Source of the DNA: Alsobacter ponti
GTDB lineage: Bacteria > Pseudomonadota > Alphaproteobacteria > Rhizobiales > Beijerinckiaceae
Reading direction: 5' to 3'
DNA: 64,000 nucleotides
Assembly: GCF_024294805.1 (NCBI RefSeq)
Contig: NZ_JANCLU010000010.1
Span: 62,001-126,000 of the forward strand
Part shown: positions 27,029-36,696 of the stretch, piece after piece
Layout of the letters: every line of letters starts with the position of its first letter
Position numbering within the stretch: the first letter of the stretch is position 1
Program-made: the position numbers and the translations under genes
Notes under the pieces: model-generated
Seen by the model: only the letters and a program-made list of their open reading frames with translations
Databases searched by the model: none
Told to the model about the DNA's origin: nothing

Positions 27029-28317
27029 CCGCGCTTCCGCTCGGGCTGCGGGCCTATCGCGCCGCCACCGCTCTGCTCGGGCCGGCGGCCCCCGCCTTCC
27101 TCGAAGCCCGCGCCCGCAAGGGCAAGGAGGACCGCGCCCGGATCGGCGAGCGGATGGGGCGCGCCAGCCGGCCGCGTCCGCCGGGCCCGCTGGCCTGGCT
27201 GCATGGGGCCAGCGTCGGCGAGAGCCTTTCGCTGCTGCCGCTGGTCGAGCGGCTGGTGAAGCGGGGCCTCAACGTGCTGTTGACGACCGGCACGCTCGCC
27301 TCGGCGGAGCTGATGCAGCGCCGTCTGCCGCCCGGCGCGTTCCACCAGTTCGTGCCGCTCGACGTGCCCGCCTTCGTGCGCCGCTTCCTCGGCCATTGGC
27401 GGCCCGACATCGTGCTGGTGTGCGAATCCGAGCTGTGGCCCAACGTGATCCTCGAAGCCGAGCGCCGGGGCGTTCCGCTGTTCCTGGTCAACGCCCGCAT
27501 GTCGGAGCGCAGCTTCCGGCGCTGGTTGCGCGCCGCCCCGGTGATCGGGGCGCTGCTGTCGCGCTTCGCCATGTGCCTCGCCCAGTCCGACGCCGACGCC
27601 GACCGGCTGCTGCGGCTCGGCGCGCCGCGCGTCGGATCGGTCGGCAACCTCAAGTTCGACATGCCGCCTCTGCCGGCCGATCCGCTGAAGGTGTCGGCCA
27701 TGAGCGGCACGATCGCCAGCCGTCCCGTGTGGATCGCCGCCTCGACCCATCCCGGGGAGGACGAGCTGGTGACGGCCGTCCACCGCACCCTGGCCCCCCA
27801 TTATCCCGGCCTGCTCACCATCATCGCGCCGCGCCACGTCCAGCGCGCCGGGGAAATCGCCGAGCTGGCGAAGGAGGAGGGGCTGCGCGCCGCCCTGCGC
27901 TCGCGCGGGGAGGAGCCCGGCCCCGGCGTCGACGTTTACATCGCCGACACGATGGGGGAGCTCGGCCTGTTCTTCCGCGTCGCGCCCATCGTGTTCATGG
28001 GCGGCACGCTGACGCCGGTGGGCGGCCACAACCCCATCGAGCCCGGCAAGCTCGGCGTCGCCGCCATCGTCCACGGGCCGCACGTCCACAACTTCGTCGA
28101 CGTGTTCGCCGCCTTCGACCGCGACGGCGCGGCGCTGGCCGTCGCCGATGCGCAGGGCCTCGCCGAGGCGGTGGGCCGGCTGCTCTCGGACGGCGCGCGC
28201 ATCCGCGCCATGACGCGGGCCGCCACGCACACCTGCGACAAGCTCGGCGGCGCGGTGGAGCGCACCATGCAGGCGCTGGAGCCGCTGCTGGCCTCCCTCG
28301 ACGCGCGGACGCCCTGA
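27025..28317 (+). CDS. waaA: 3-deoxy-D-manno-octulosonic acid (Kdo) transferase
   Basis: It transfers Kdo from CMP-Kdo to lipid IVA at the inner-membrane face. The 430-residue GT-B protein has the diagnostic LAWLHGASVGESLSLLPLVERL (around 56-77), LVCESELWPNVILEAERRGVPLFLVNARMSERSF, IAASTHPGEDELV and GGTLTPVGGHNPIEPGKLGVAAIVHGPHVHNF. Length is normal for KdtA/WaaA. It overlaps the acyltransferase stop (ATGA), and its TGA shares one base with the lpxK ATG. Whether it adds one or two Kdo units cannot be read. Confidence 0.95.
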   Translation: MTALPLGLRAYRAATALLGPAAPAFLEARARKGKEDRARIGERMGRASRPRPPGPLAWLHGASVGESLSLLPLVERLVKRGLNVLLTTGTLASAELMQRRLPPGAFHQFVPLDVPAFVRRFLGHWRPDIVLVCESELWPNVILEAERRGVPLFLVNARMSERSFRRWLRAAPVIGALLSRFAMCLAQSDADADRLLRLGAPRVGSVGNLKFDMPPLPADPLKVSAMSGTIASRPVWIAASTHPGEDELVTAVHRTLAPHYPGLLTIIAPRHVQRAGEIAELAKEEGLRAALRSRGEEPGPGVDVYIADTMGELGLFFRVAPIVFMGGTLTPVGGHNPIEPGKLGVAAIVHGPHVHNFVDVFAAFDRDGAALAVADAQGLAEAVGRLLSDGARIRAMTRAATHTCDKLGGAVERTMQALEPLLASLDARTP

Positions 28318-29306
28318 TGCGCGCGCCGGCCTTCTGGGCGAGGCCGGGTTCGCCGCTCGCCGTGGTGCTGGCCCCGCTCGGAGCTCTGTACGGGGCCGTG
28401 GCGGCGCGGCGCATGGCGAGGCGCGGCGCGTCCGCCCCGGTCCCGGTCGTCTGCGTGGGCAATTTCGTCGCCGGCGGGGCGGGCAAGACGCCGACCGCGC
28501 TCGCCGTTGCCGCGCTGCTCGCGCGCGACTTGCGGCGGCCAGTGTTCCTGACGCGCGGCTATGGCGGAAGCCTGCGCGCGCCGACGCTGGTCGACCTCGC
28601 CCGCCACGCCCCCTCCGAGACCGGCGACGAGGCGCGCCTGCTCGCCGCCGCGTTCCCCACCGTCGTGTCGCCGGATCGTCCGGCCGGCGCGCGCCTCGCC
28701 GGCGGCCAAGGCGACGTCATCGTCATGGACGACGGCTTGCAGAACCCCTCCCTTGCCAAGGACGCCAGCCTCGCCGTCGTCGACGCCGGGGCGGGCCTCG
28801 GCAACGGGCTGTGCCTGCCGGCCGGGCCGCTGCGCGCGCCGCTCGCGGCGCAGGCCAGGCAGGTGGACGCCGTGGTGCTGGTGGGGGAGGGCGTCGTCCC
28901 CGCCGTCGAACGGCTCGGCCTGCCCCTCCTGCGCGCGCGGCTGCGGCCCGACGAGGCGGCGGCGGCGCGCCTCAAGGGCCGCAAGGCGCTGGCCTTCGCC
29001 GGCATCGGACGGCCGGAGAAGTTCTTCGAGACGCTGCGCGAGGCCGGGGCCGAGTTGGCCGCGACGCGGTCCTTCGCCGACCACAAGCCCTATGACCTCT
29101 CCACGCTGGAGGCGCTGCGCCGCGAGGCCGGGTCGCTCGGCGCGACGCTCGTGACCACCGAGAAGGACATGGCGCGGATGCGCGGGGCGCTGCCGCCCGA
29201 GGCGCTGGAAGGGATCGACACGCTGCCGGTGACGCTGGCGTTCGACGACGAGCGGGCCCTGCTCGCGCTGCTGCGGCGCAAGCTCGGGGTCAGGCCTTCG
29301 GCGTGA
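28317..29306 (+). CDS. lpxK: Tetraacyldisaccharide 4'-kinase
   Basis: It phosphorylates the 4' position of tetraacyldisaccharide-1-phosphate to form lipid IVA. The 329-residue protein has a hydrophobic N-terminal segment (13-30) for membrane association and the P-loop VGNFVAGGAGKTPT (47-60). FLTRGYGGSLR and VIVMDDGLQNPSL, containing the catalytic Asp pair, follow, and later LVTTEKDMAR. It starts on the last base of the waaA stop (TGATG), so it is tightly coupled. It overlaps the convergent DUF2093 gene by 17 bp. Confidence 0.95.
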   Translation: MRAPAFWARPGSPLAVVLAPLGALYGAVAARRMARRGASAPVPVVCVGNFVAGGAGKTPTALAVAALLARDLRRPVFLTRGYGGSLRAPTLVDLARHAPSETGDEARLLAAAFPTVVSPDRPAGARLAGGQGDVIVMDDGLQNPSLAKDASLAVVDAGAGLGNGLCLPAGPLRAPLAAQARQVDAVVLVGEGVVPAVERLGLPLLRARLRPDEAAAARLKGRKALAFAGIGRPEKFFETLREAGAELAATRSFADHKPYDLSTLEALRREAGSLGATLVTTEKDMARMRGALPPEALEGIDTLPVTLAFDDERALLALLRRKLGVRPSA

Positions 29307-29514
29307 CGCCGAGACGCTGCAGCACGGCCTCGCGCGAGACGTAGGCCTCCTGCAAATCGACGTTCCAGTAGCGCAGATCCTCGATGGCGATGGGCTCGCG
29401 CGTCACCGCGCAGCGCACGAACGCGCCCGGCTTGACGATGCGGAAGTCGCCGTCGAGATATTCGACGACCGCTTCGCCCTGGATCGCGGGCCGGCGCTCG
29501 AACCGGTTCATCAT
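29290..29514 (-). CDS. DUF2093 family small protein
   Basis: A 74-residue protein of unknown function. MMNRFERRPAIQGEAVVEYLDGDFRIVKPGAFVRCAVTREPIAIEDLRYWNVDLQEAYVSREAVLQRLG agrees with my memory of DUF2093, which is widespread in Hyphomicrobiales. ATG at 29514 has GAGTGAGGG just upstream; a GTG at 29523 would overlap that ribosome site. It is convergent with lpxK and lies next to xseA. The single CAV...EPI turn is conserved in the family but does not look like a complete metal site. Confidence 0.85.
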   Translation of the reverse strand: MMNRFERRPAIQGEAVVEYLDGDFRIVKPGAFVRCAVTREPIAIEDLRYWNVDLQEAYVSREAVLQRLGVTPKA

Positions 29515-29603
29515 GGCCCTCACTCACCCTTGGCGCCGGATCGTTCGGCGCGCGCGCCTTATGTAGACGATCGGCCGGCCGGCTCCAAGCGCGGCGCGCC
29601 GCC

Positions 29604-31112
29604 TCAGCTGCCGAACAGGCTGCCCTGGCCGCTCGGCCCGCCGCCCGCCTTCGGGCGCGCCGGCCGGGGCTTGCCGCCCTCGCCGGCGACGGCGCGGACC
29701 TTGCCGTCGTGGAACTCGATGTCGAGCACCGCGCCCGGAGCGATGGCGGCGGCGTCGCGCAGCGGCGTGCCGTCGGCGGCGTGCACCAGCGCGAAGCCGC
29801 GCGCCAGCACGCCCCTGTACGAATAGCTCTCGGCGAGCTGCCACACCGCGCCGAGCCGCGTGCGGCGGCGCTCCAGCAGGCCGGCCATCGCCATCCCGGC
29901 GCGCGCCGCGACCGAGGCCAGCCGCTCGCGGCGCTGGGCGACGCGCAGCGTCTCGGCCCGCAGCAGCGCCTCGCGCGATGCGACCAGCCGGCTGCCCAGC
30001 CCGTCGATCCGCGCCCTGAGCCCGGCGAGTCGGGCCTCCGGCGAGAGGCGGGCGAGGCGGCGCGCGGCCTCCAGCAGCCGCGCCTCGTGGCGGCGGGAAT
30101 TGACCAGCAGCGCGCCGGGCAGCCGCCCGGCGGCGAGGTCGAGGCGCTGGCGCGGCGCGGCCAGCAGGTCTTCGGCGTGGGGCAGGGCGCGGACCGCCGA
30201 GCGCAGGTCGGCGCGGTTGCGGTCGAGCAGGCGCAACTCCCCGGCGACGAGCCGCGCGCCCAGGCTCTGGACGGCGGCGAGCAGGTCGCCGCGCACCGGC
30301 ACGGCGATCTCGGCCGCGCCGGTCGGCGTCGGGGCCCGGCGGTCCGAGGCGTGGTCGATCAGCGTCGTGTCGGTTTCGTGGCCCACGGCCGAAATCAGCG
30401 GAATGGCGCTCTCGGCGGCGGCGCGGACGACGGCCTCCTCGTTGAAGCCCCACAAATCCTCCAGCGAGCCGCCGCCGCGCGCCACGATCAGCAGGTCCGG
30501 CCGGGGGATCGGGCCATCGGCCGGCAGCGCGTTGAAGCCGCGGATGGCGGCGGCGACCTCGGCGGCGCAAGTCTCGCCCTGGACGCGCACGGGCCACACC
30601 ACGACGTGGCGGGGGAAGCGGTCGGCCAGACGGTGCAGGATGTCGCGGATCACGGCTCCGGTCGGCGAGGTGACGACGCCGATGACGCCGGGCAGGAAGG
30701 GCAGGGGCTTCTTGCGCGCGGCGTCGAACAGGCCCTCGGCGGCGAGGCGCTTGCGCCGCTCCTCCAACTGGGCCAGCAGCGCGCCGACGCCCGCCGGCTC
30801 GAGGCTCTCGACGATGAGCTGGTATTTCGACTGTCCGGGATAGGTGGTGATGCGCCCGGTGGCGATCACCTCCATGCCCATTTCGGGCCGGAAGCGCATC
30901 TTCGCCGCCGTGGTGCGCCACATCACGCCCGCCAGGCACGCCTTCTCGTCCTTGAGGTCGAGGTACACGTGGCCGGAGGAGTGGACCTTCACCGCGCCCA
31001 GCTCGGCGCGCACGCGCACGTGGCCGTAGGCGTCCTCCAGCGTGCGCCGCAGCGCGCCGGAAAGCTCGCTGACGGTCCATTCCGGGGCGTTGACGAGGGC
31101 GGTGTCGCTCAT
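29604..31112 (-). CDS. xseA: Exodeoxyribonuclease VII large subunit
   Basis: The catalytic subunit of the ssDNA-specific bidirectional nuclease. The 502-residue product begins with an OB-fold ([54 protein letters not shown]). The nuclease core follows ([91 protein letters not shown]). A long Arg/Leu/Ala coiled-coil region and a [18 protein letters not shown]-terminal segment complete it. The length is slightly longer than E. coli XseA because of a basic, low-complexity tail. It is divergent from purD. Confidence 0.95.
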   Translation of the reverse strand: MSDTALVNAPEWTVSELSGALRRTLEDAYGHVRVRAELGAVKVHSSGHVYLDLKDEKACLAGVMWRTTAAKMRFRPEMGMEVIATGRITTYPGQSKYQLIVESLEPAGVGALLAQLEERRKRLAAEGLFDAARKKPLPFLPGVIGVVTSPTGAVIRDILHRLADRFPRHVVVWPVRVQGETCAAEVAAAIRGFNALPADGPIPRPDLLIVARGGGSLEDLWGFNEEAVVRAAAESAIPLISAVGHETDTTLIDHASDRRAPTPTGAAEIAVPVRGDLLAAVQSLGARLVAGELRLLDRNRADLRSAVRALPHAEDLLAAPRQRLDLAAGRLPGALLVNSRRHEARLLEAARRLARLSPEARLAGLRARIDGLGSRLVASREALLRAETLRVAQRRERLASVAARAGMAMAGLLERRRTRLGAVWQLAESYSYRGVLARGFALVHAADGTPLRDAAAIAPGAVLDIEFHDGKVRAVAGEGGKPRPARPKAGGGPSGQGSLFGS

Positions 31113-31224
31113 GGGCTGAGCATAATCGGCGAATCGGGGGCGAGATAGCCCGGCCGGGTCGACAGCACCGCGCCTCCCGCTCTAAACAGCGGGCGACGAC
31201 GAGGCACGCACGGCGGAGGGGCGC

Positions 31225-32499
31225 ATGAACATCCTACTCATCGGCTCGGGCGGGCGCGAGCACGCCCTGGCCTGGGCGCTCGCCCGCAGCCCGCGCTGCG
31301 CCCGCCTGTTCGTCGCGCCCGGCAATCCCGGCACCGCGACGCTGGCGACCAACGTGGCGCTGGACGTGACGGACCACGCCGCCGTCGTGGATTTCTGCCG
31401 CGTCATGGGCGTCGACTTCGTCGTGGTCGGCCCGGAAGCGCCGCTGGTCGCCGGCCTCGTCGACGACCTCGCGGCGGCCGGCGTCAAGGCCTTCGGCCCC
31501 AGTCGCGAGGCGGCGCGGCTGGAAGGCTCCAAGGCCTTCACCAAGGAATTGTGCCGCGAGGCGAACATCCCTACCGCCGCCTTCGCGCGATTCACCGAGG
31601 CCGCCCCGGCCAAGGCCTATGTGCGCGAGCGCGGCGCGCCCATCGTCGTCAAGGCCGACGGCCTGGCGGCCGGCAAGGGCGTGGTTGTCGCCGCCGATGT
31701 GGCCGAGGCGGAGGCCGCCATTGACATGATGTTCGCCGGCGGGCTCGGCGCGGCGGGCGCGGAGATCGTCGTCGAGGAATGCCTGGTGGGCGAGGAGGCC
31801 TCGTTCTTCGCCCTCGTCGACGGCGAGGAGGCGGTGGCGCTCGCCTCCGCCCAGGACCACAAGCGCGTCGGCGACGGCGATGTCGGCCCCAACACCGGCG
31901 GCATGGGCGCGTATTCGCCCGCCCCGGTGGTGACGCCGGAGGTCGCGGCGCGCGTCATGGCCGAGATCGTCCGCCCCACCGTGGCGGCGATGAAGGCGCG
32001 CGGCACGCCGTTCCGCGGCGTGCTGTTCGCGGGGCTGATGATCACCGCCGACGGCCCCAAGTTGATCGAATACAACGTGCGCTTTGGCGACCCCGAGTGC
32101 GAGGTGCTGATGCCGCGCCTCCTCGGCGACCTCGTCGACATCCTTCTCGCCACGGCGGAGGGCCGCGTCGCCTCGGTCGACATCGGCTGGCGCGAGGAGG
32201 CGGCGCTGACGGTGGTGATGGCGGCGCGCGGCTACCCCGGCAAGCCCGAGGCGGGCACGCCGATCCGCTCGCTCGACAAGGCCGAGGCGCTGCCGGACGT
32301 GCTGGTGTTCCACGCCGGCACCAAAGCGACGCCGGACGGCGGCGTCGTCGCCAGCGGCGGGCGCGTGCTCGCCGTCACCGCGCTGGGCGCGACCATCGCG
32401 CAGGCGCAGCTTCGCGCCTACGAGGCGGTGGACCGCATCGACTGGCCGGGCGGCTTCTGCCGCCGCGACATCGGCTGGCGCGCCGTCGGGCGCGACTGA
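31225..32499 (+). CDS. purD: Phosphoribosylamine-glycine ligase
   Basis: It makes glycinamide ribonucleotide, step 2 of purine synthesis. The 424-residue ATP-grasp protein shows [19 protein letters not shown], the central [55 protein letters not shown], and [17 protein letters not shown], all PurD hallmarks. The ATG at 31225 follows GGAGGGG. Length equals E. coli PurD. It is a solitary gene, divergent from xseA. Confidence 0.97.
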   Translation: MNILLIGSGGREHALAWALARSPRCARLFVAPGNPGTATLATNVALDVTDHAAVVDFCRVMGVDFVVVGPEAPLVAGLVDDLAAAGVKAFGPSREAARLEGSKAFTKELCREANIPTAAFARFTEAAPAKAYVRERGAPIVVKADGLAAGKGVVVAADVAEAEAAIDMMFAGGLGAAGAEIVVEECLVGEEASFFALVDGEEAVALASAQDHKRVGDGDVGPNTGGMGAYSPAPVVTPEVAARVMAEIVRPTVAAMKARGTPFRGVLFAGLMITADGPKLIEYNVRFGDPECEVLMPRLLGDLVDILLATAEGRVASVDIGWREEAALTVVMAARGYPGKPEAGTPIRSLDKAEALPDVLVFHAGTKATPDGGVVASGGRVLAVTALGATIAQAQLRAYEAVDRIDWPGGFCRRDIGWRAVGRD

Positions 32500-32565
32500 A
32501 GCGGCATTGCGCCGGCGCGCGGCGCGGTCCACCCTCGCCGCCGCCCCGCGATTTCGGAGGTGATC

Positions 32566-33471
32566 ATGTCCGACCTGGCCGACCTCTTCCCCGGCTTCGA
32601 GAGCCACTGGATCGACACGCAGGCCGGGCGGGTGTTCGCGCGCTCGGGCGGCGCCGGCCCGCCGCTGGTGCTGCTGCACGGCTTTCCGCAGACGCACGTG
32701 ATGTGGCACCGCGTCGCCCCGGCGCTGGCCGAGCGGTTCAGCGTGGTCGCCATGGACCTGCGCGGCTATGGCTGGTCGAGCGCGCCGCGCGGCGACGACG
32801 AGCATCTCCTCTATTCGAAGCGCGCCATGGCGGAGGACGTCATCGCCGTCATGGAGGCGCTCGGCCATGTCCGCTTCGCGGCGGTCGGCCACGACCGCGG
32901 CGGTCGCGTCGCCTACCGGCTGGCGCTCGACCATCCCGGCCGGCTGGACCGGCTGTGCGTGATCGACATCATGCCGACGCTGTCGATGTGGGAGGGCATG
33001 ACCGCGGCGCGCGCGCTGCAGGTCTATCACTGGACCTTCCTGGCGCAGCCCGCGCCCCTGCCCGAGCGGCTGATCGGCGGCGACCCGATCTTCTGGATGG
33101 AACAGAAGCTCGCCGCCTGGAGCGGCACGGGCACGCTGGAGCGGTTCGACCCGCGCGCGCTGGCGCATTACCGCGCCGCGTTCAACAACCCGGACCGCAT
33201 CCACGCCATGTGCGAGGACTACCGCGCCGGCGCCACCGTCGACCTGAAATTCGATCGCGAGGACCGCGACGCCGGCAGGACGATCGCCTGCCCGACGCAG
33301 GCGATCTGGGGCGCGAGCGGCATCCCGGCCGCCAACTCCAGCCCGCTCGACACCTGGCGCGCCACCTTCGCGCCTGGGATCGTGGGCGGAGCGGTCGAGT
33401 CCGGTCATTTCGTGCCGGAGGAGAACCCCCGGGCGATGCTCGACCTGCTGCTTCCCTTCCTGCTCGCCTGA
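32566..33471 (+). CDS. Alpha/beta hydrolase, haloacetate (fluoroacetate) dehalogenase-like
   Basis: A predicted hydrolytic dehalogenase of 301 residues. The nucleophile is Asp, not Ser, in VGHDRGGRVAYR (Asp110). Arg111 and Arg114, Asp134 (VIDIMP), His155-Trp156 (VYHWTFLAQPAPLPERL), Tyr219 and His281 (ESGHFVPEE) are present. This is the residue set described for fluoroacetate dehalogenase RPA1163: nucleophile, two carboxylate-binding Arg, acid, three halide ligands and base. ATG at 32566 is five bases after a perfect GGAGG; the GTG at 32560 overlaps it. A BenE-like transporter follows after 20 bp. Activity is an inference from residues only. Confidence 0.85.
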   Translation: MSDLADLFPGFESHWIDTQAGRVFARSGGAGPPLVLLHGFPQTHVMWHRVAPALAERFSVVAMDLRGYGWSSAPRGDDEHLLYSKRAMAEDVIAVMEALGHVRFAAVGHDRGGRVAYRLALDHPGRLDRLCVIDIMPTLSMWEGMTAARALQVYHWTFLAQPAPLPERLIGGDPIFWMEQKLAAWSGTGTLERFDPRALAHYRAAFNNPDRIHAMCEDYRAGATVDLKFDREDRDAGRTIACPTQAIWGASGIPAANSSPLDTWRATFAPGIVGGAVESGHFVPEENPRAMLDLLLPFLLA

Positions 33472-33491
33472 GCGCCCGCCCGGATCGTCCC

Positions 33492-34655
33492 TTGCGCCTC
33501 TCCATTCCAAGCTCCGCCGTCGTCGCCGCGCTGGTCGGCTTCGGCGGAACGCTCGCCCTCATCGTTGCCGCCGCCAGGGCGGCGGGGGCCGATCCCGCGC
33601 AGGTGGCCTCCTGGGTCACCGGGCTCTGCCTCGCCATGGCCTTCACCAGCGCGTGGCTGAGCTGGCGGCTGCGCATGCCCATCGTCACCGCCTGGTCGAC
33701 GCCGGGCGCGGCGCTGATCGCCGCTTCCGCCGCCCCGGTCGGCATGGAGGCGGCGACCGGCGCGTTCATCCTCGTCGCCGTGCTGATCCTGCTCACCGCC
33801 GCCGTGCGGCCGCTGGGCGACGCGGTGGCGCGCATCCCGGCCGGCGTCGCCGCCGCCATGCTGGCGGGCGTGCTGCTGCGCTTCGTGCTCGCGGTGTTCG
33901 AGACGGCGCAGACATCGCCGATGCTGGCGCTGCCGCTGGTGGCGCTGTTCCTGGTGGCGCGGCTCGTCAGCCCGGCGGGCGGCATGCTGTTCGTGGTGGC
34001 GGCCGGCATCGCGCTCGCCTTCGGCCTCGGCCTCGTCGGTCCGCTGCCCGACGGCATGCTGCGGCTCTCCACCGTGACGCTGACGACGCCGCGTTTCGAA
34101 CCCGCCGTGCTGGTCGGGCTCGGCCTGCCGCTCTACCTCGTGACCATGGCCTCGCAGAACCTGCCCGGCTTCGCCGTGCTCCGCGCCTGCGGCTACCAGC
34201 CGCCGGTGCGGCCGATCCTGGCCGTCACCGGGCTCGCCTCGCTGCTCACCGCGCCGCTCGGCGCGCACACCAGCAACCTCGCCGCCATCACCGCCGCCAT
34301 CTGCACCGGGCCTGACACCCACCCCGACCCGGCGAAGCGATGGCCGGTGGGGCTGTTCTACGGCTTCGTCTACCTCGTCTTCGCGGCGTTCGGCGCGTCG
34401 CTCGTGGCGCTGTTCGCCGCCATGCCGGGCGATCTCGTGCGCGTGGTGGCCGGCCTGGCGTTGCTCGGGCCGCTGATGGGCGCGCTCGGGGCGGCGATGG
34501 CGCAGGAGAAGACGCGCTTCGCCGCCGTGCTGACGCTGGTGGTCACCGCCTCCGGCGTCACCGCCTTCGGCGTCGGCTCGGCCTTCTGGGGGCTGGCGGC
34601 GGGGCTCGCCGCGCTCGGCCTCGAGCGCGCCGCCACGCTCCTGCGCCGGGGATGA
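33492..34655 (+). CDS. BenE family transporter (benzoate/H+ symporter-like)
   Basis: A predicted inner-membrane carrier of 387 residues with about 12 hydrophobic segments. It has BenE-type blocks: SSAVVAALVGFGGTLALIVAAARAAGADPAQVASWVTGLCLAMA, MPIVTAWSTPGAALI, RIPAGVAAAMLAGVLLRF, TMASQNLPGFAVLRACGY and APLGAHTSNLAAITAAICTG. A TTG start at 33492 is chosen because LRLSIPSSAVVAALVGFGG is the usual N-terminus; no nearby ATG precedes it. It lies 20 bp after the dehalogenase-like gene. The substrate may be another organic acid rather than benzoate, since no benzoate pathway genes are nearby. Confidence 0.85.
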   Translation: MRLSIPSSAVVAALVGFGGTLALIVAAARAAGADPAQVASWVTGLCLAMAFTSAWLSWRLRMPIVTAWSTPGAALIAASAAPVGMEAATGAFILVAVLILLTAAVRPLGDAVARIPAGVAAAMLAGVLLRFVLAVFETAQTSPMLALPLVALFLVARLVSPAGGMLFVVAAGIALAFGLGLVGPLPDGMLRLSTVTLTTPRFEPAVLVGLGLPLYLVTMASQNLPGFAVLRACGYQPPVRPILAVTGLASLLTAPLGAHTSNLAAITAAICTGPDTHPDPAKRWPVGLFYGFVYLVFAAFGASLVALFAAMPGDLVRVVAGLALLGPLMGALGAAMAQEKTRFAAVLTLVVTASGVTAFGVGSAFWGLAAGLAALGLERAATLLRRG

Positions 34656-34679
34656 GCCGGCCCGCCCGGGCCTGCGCGC

Positions 34680-34708
34680 TTGACCTCGCGGCGACGTCGC
34701 CACACAAA
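34680..34708 (+). promoter_or_regulatory. Possible promoter for ispH-thrB-rnhA
   Basis: TTGACC (34680-34685), a 17-bp spacer and CACAAA (34703-34708) lie 38 bp ahead of the ispH start. The -35 is good (5/6) but the -10 matches only 3/6. A 12-bp perfect palindrome (GGCGACGTCGCC, 34690-34701) fills the spacer and could be an operator. Confidence 0.3.
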
Positions 34709-34746
34709 CGCGCTGCACCGCAACCCGCGCCGAGGCCCGAGCCGAC

Positions 34747-35727
34747 ATGAACGCCGCCGCATCCCCCGCCGCCAAGCCGCGCCTCGACGTGCGGTTGTGC
34801 GCGCCGCGCGGATTCTGCGCCGGCGTGGTGCGCGCCATCGACGCCGTCGAGCAGGCGCTGCGCGTGTTCGGCCCGCCGGTCTATGTGCGCCACGAGATCG
34901 TCCACAACAAATACGTGGTCGAGGGCCTGCGCCGGAAAGGCGCGGTGTTCGTCGACGAACTGGACGAGGTGCCGGATACGCAGGCGCCGGTGATCTTCTC
35001 CGCCCACGGCGTGCCGAAGTCGGTGCCCGGGGAGGCGGCGGGACGCGGCCTGTTCGCCATCGACGCCACGTGCCCGCTCGTCACCAAGGTGCACCGCGAG
35101 GCCGAGCTGCACTGGCGGCGCGGCCGCACGGTCGTGCTGGTCGGCCATGCCGGCCATCCGGAGGTGGTCGGAACGATGGGCCAGCTCCCGGCCGGCGCGG
35201 TGCTGCTGGTCGAGACGGTGGAGGACGTCGCCCGCCTGGCGCCGCCCGACGAGGCCGCGCTCGCCTATGTCACCCAGACGACGCTGTCGGTCGACGACAC
35301 GCGCGAGATCGTCGACGCGCTGCGCGCCCGCTTCCCGGCGATCGCCGCGCCCCACAAGGAGGACATCTGCTACGCGACCACCAACCGCCAGGAGGCGGTG
35401 AAGAAGGTCGCGCCGCAGGTCGACGCCATGCTGGTCGTCGGCTCGCCGAACTCGTCCAATTCGCAGCGCCTCAAGGAAGTGGCGGAGCGCGCCGGCTGCG
35501 GGCTGTCGCGGCTGGTGCTGCGCGCCTCCGACATCGACTGGGCGCTGTTCGGCGACATTCGCTCGCTCGGCATCACCGCCGGCGCGTCGGCCCCCGAGGT
35601 GCTCGTCGAGGAGATCATCGACGCCTTCGCCGAACGCTACGACGTGCGGGTCGAGACCGTCTCGACGGCCGACGAGAGCGTGTTCTTTCCCCTCCCGCGC
35701 GACCTGCGCGACAAAGCCGCGGAGTAG
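34747..35727 (+). CDS. ispH: 4-hydroxy-3-methylbut-2-enyl diphosphate reductase
   Basis: The last enzyme of the MEP isoprenoid pathway, reducing HMBPP to IPP/DMAPP with a 4Fe-4S cluster. The 326-residue product has the three cluster cysteines: Cys24 (PRGFCAGV), Cys109 (DATCPLVTK) and Cys208 ([11 protein letters not shown]). [15 protein letters not shown] and the substrate motif [13 protein letters not shown] are also present. It begins a run with thrB (3-bp gap) and rnhA, an order I recall from other Hyphomicrobiales. Confidence 0.97.
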   Translation: MNAAASPAAKPRLDVRLCAPRGFCAGVVRAIDAVEQALRVFGPPVYVRHEIVHNKYVVEGLRRKGAVFVDELDEVPDTQAPVIFSAHGVPKSVPGEAAGRGLFAIDATCPLVTKVHREAELHWRRGRTVVLVGHAGHPEVVGTMGQLPAGAVLLVETVEDVARLAPPDEAALAYVTQTTLSVDDTREIVDALRARFPAIAAPHKEDICYATTNRQEAVKKVAPQVDAMLVVGSPNSSNSQRLKEVAERAGCGLSRLVLRASDIDWALFGDIRSLGITAGASAPEVLVEEIIDAFAERYDVRVETVSTADESVFFPLPRDLRDKAAE

Positions 35728-35730
35728 CGC

Positions 35731-36696
35731 GTGGCCGTCTATACCGAAGTGACCGACGAGGAGCTGACGGCCTTCGTGGCGCAGTACGACGTCGGGGCCG
35801 TGCTGTCCGCCAAGGGCATCGCCGAGGGCGTCGAGAACTCCAACTACCTGATCCACACCGAGGCGGGCTTCTTCATCCTCACGCTCTACGAAAAGCGCGT
35901 GAAGGAGGACGACCTGCCCTTCTTCATCGGGCTGATGGAGCACCTGGCCGCCAAGGGCCTCACCTGCCCGCAGCCGGTGCGAATGCGCGGGGGCGGGGCG
36001 CTGGGGCGGCTCGCGGGGCGGCCGGCCGCCATCGTCACCTTCCTGGACGGCATGGGCGTCAAGCGCCCCGGCGTGCCGCATTGCGGCGCGGTGGGCGAGG
36101 CGCTGGCGCGGCTGCACCTCGCCGGCGCTGATTTCGGCATGCGCCGCGCCAACGCGCTGTCGGTGCAGGGCTGGCGGCCGCTCTACGAGGCGGCGCGCGA
36201 ACGCGCCGACACGGTCACGCCCGGCCTCGCCGAGGCGACGGCGCGGGCCCTTGCGGGGCTGGAGGCGAACTGGCCGCGCGGCCTGCCGGAAGGCGTCATC
36301 CACGCCGACCTGTTCCCCGACAACGTGTTCTTCCTCGGTCCCCGCCTCTCCGGGCTCATCGACTTCTATTTCGCCTGCACGGACGCGCTCGCCTACGACC
36401 TCGCCATCTGCCTCAACGCGTGGTGTTTCGAGGTCGACGGCTCGTTCAACCTCACCAAGGGCCGCGCCATGATCGCCGGCTACGAGCGGGTGCGCCCACT
36501 GACGCCGCCGGAGGCGGAGGCGCTGCCGCTGCTGTGCCGGGGGGCCGCGCTGCGCTTCATGCTCACCCGCCTCGTCGACTGGCTGAACGTGCCGCCCGGG
36601 GCGCTGGTGAAGCCGAAGGACCCGCTGGAATATTACCGCAAGCTGCGCTTCCACGAGCGCGCGACCTGCGCCGCCGACTACGGGCGCGACGCGTGA
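35731..36696 (+). CDS. thrB: Homoserine kinase, APH-like type
   Basis: It phosphorylates homoserine in threonine synthesis. The 321-residue protein belongs to the kinase-fold (aminoglycoside phosphotransferase-like) ThrB2 family, not the GHMP family. [20 protein letters not shown] begins the protein. [29 protein letters not shown] is the ATP lobe, and [13 protein letters not shown] with [25 protein letters not shown] supply the catalytic Asp and metal-binding Asp. GTG at 35731 follows ispH closely. Its product is the substrate of ThrC, which is encoded at 45 kb in this window. Confidence 0.95.
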   Translation: MAVYTEVTDEELTAFVAQYDVGAVLSAKGIAEGVENSNYLIHTEAGFFILTLYEKRVKEDDLPFFIGLMEHLAAKGLTCPQPVRMRGGGALGRLAGRPAAIVTFLDGMGVKRPGVPHCGAVGEALARLHLAGADFGMRRANALSVQGWRPLYEAARERADTVTPGLAEATARALAGLEANWPRGLPEGVIHADLFPDNVFFLGPRLSGLIDFYFACTDALAYDLAICLNAWCFEVDGSFNLTKGRAMIAGYERVRPLTPPEAEALPLLCRGAALRFMLTRLVDWLNVPPGALVKPKDPLEYYRKLRFHERATCAADYGRDA

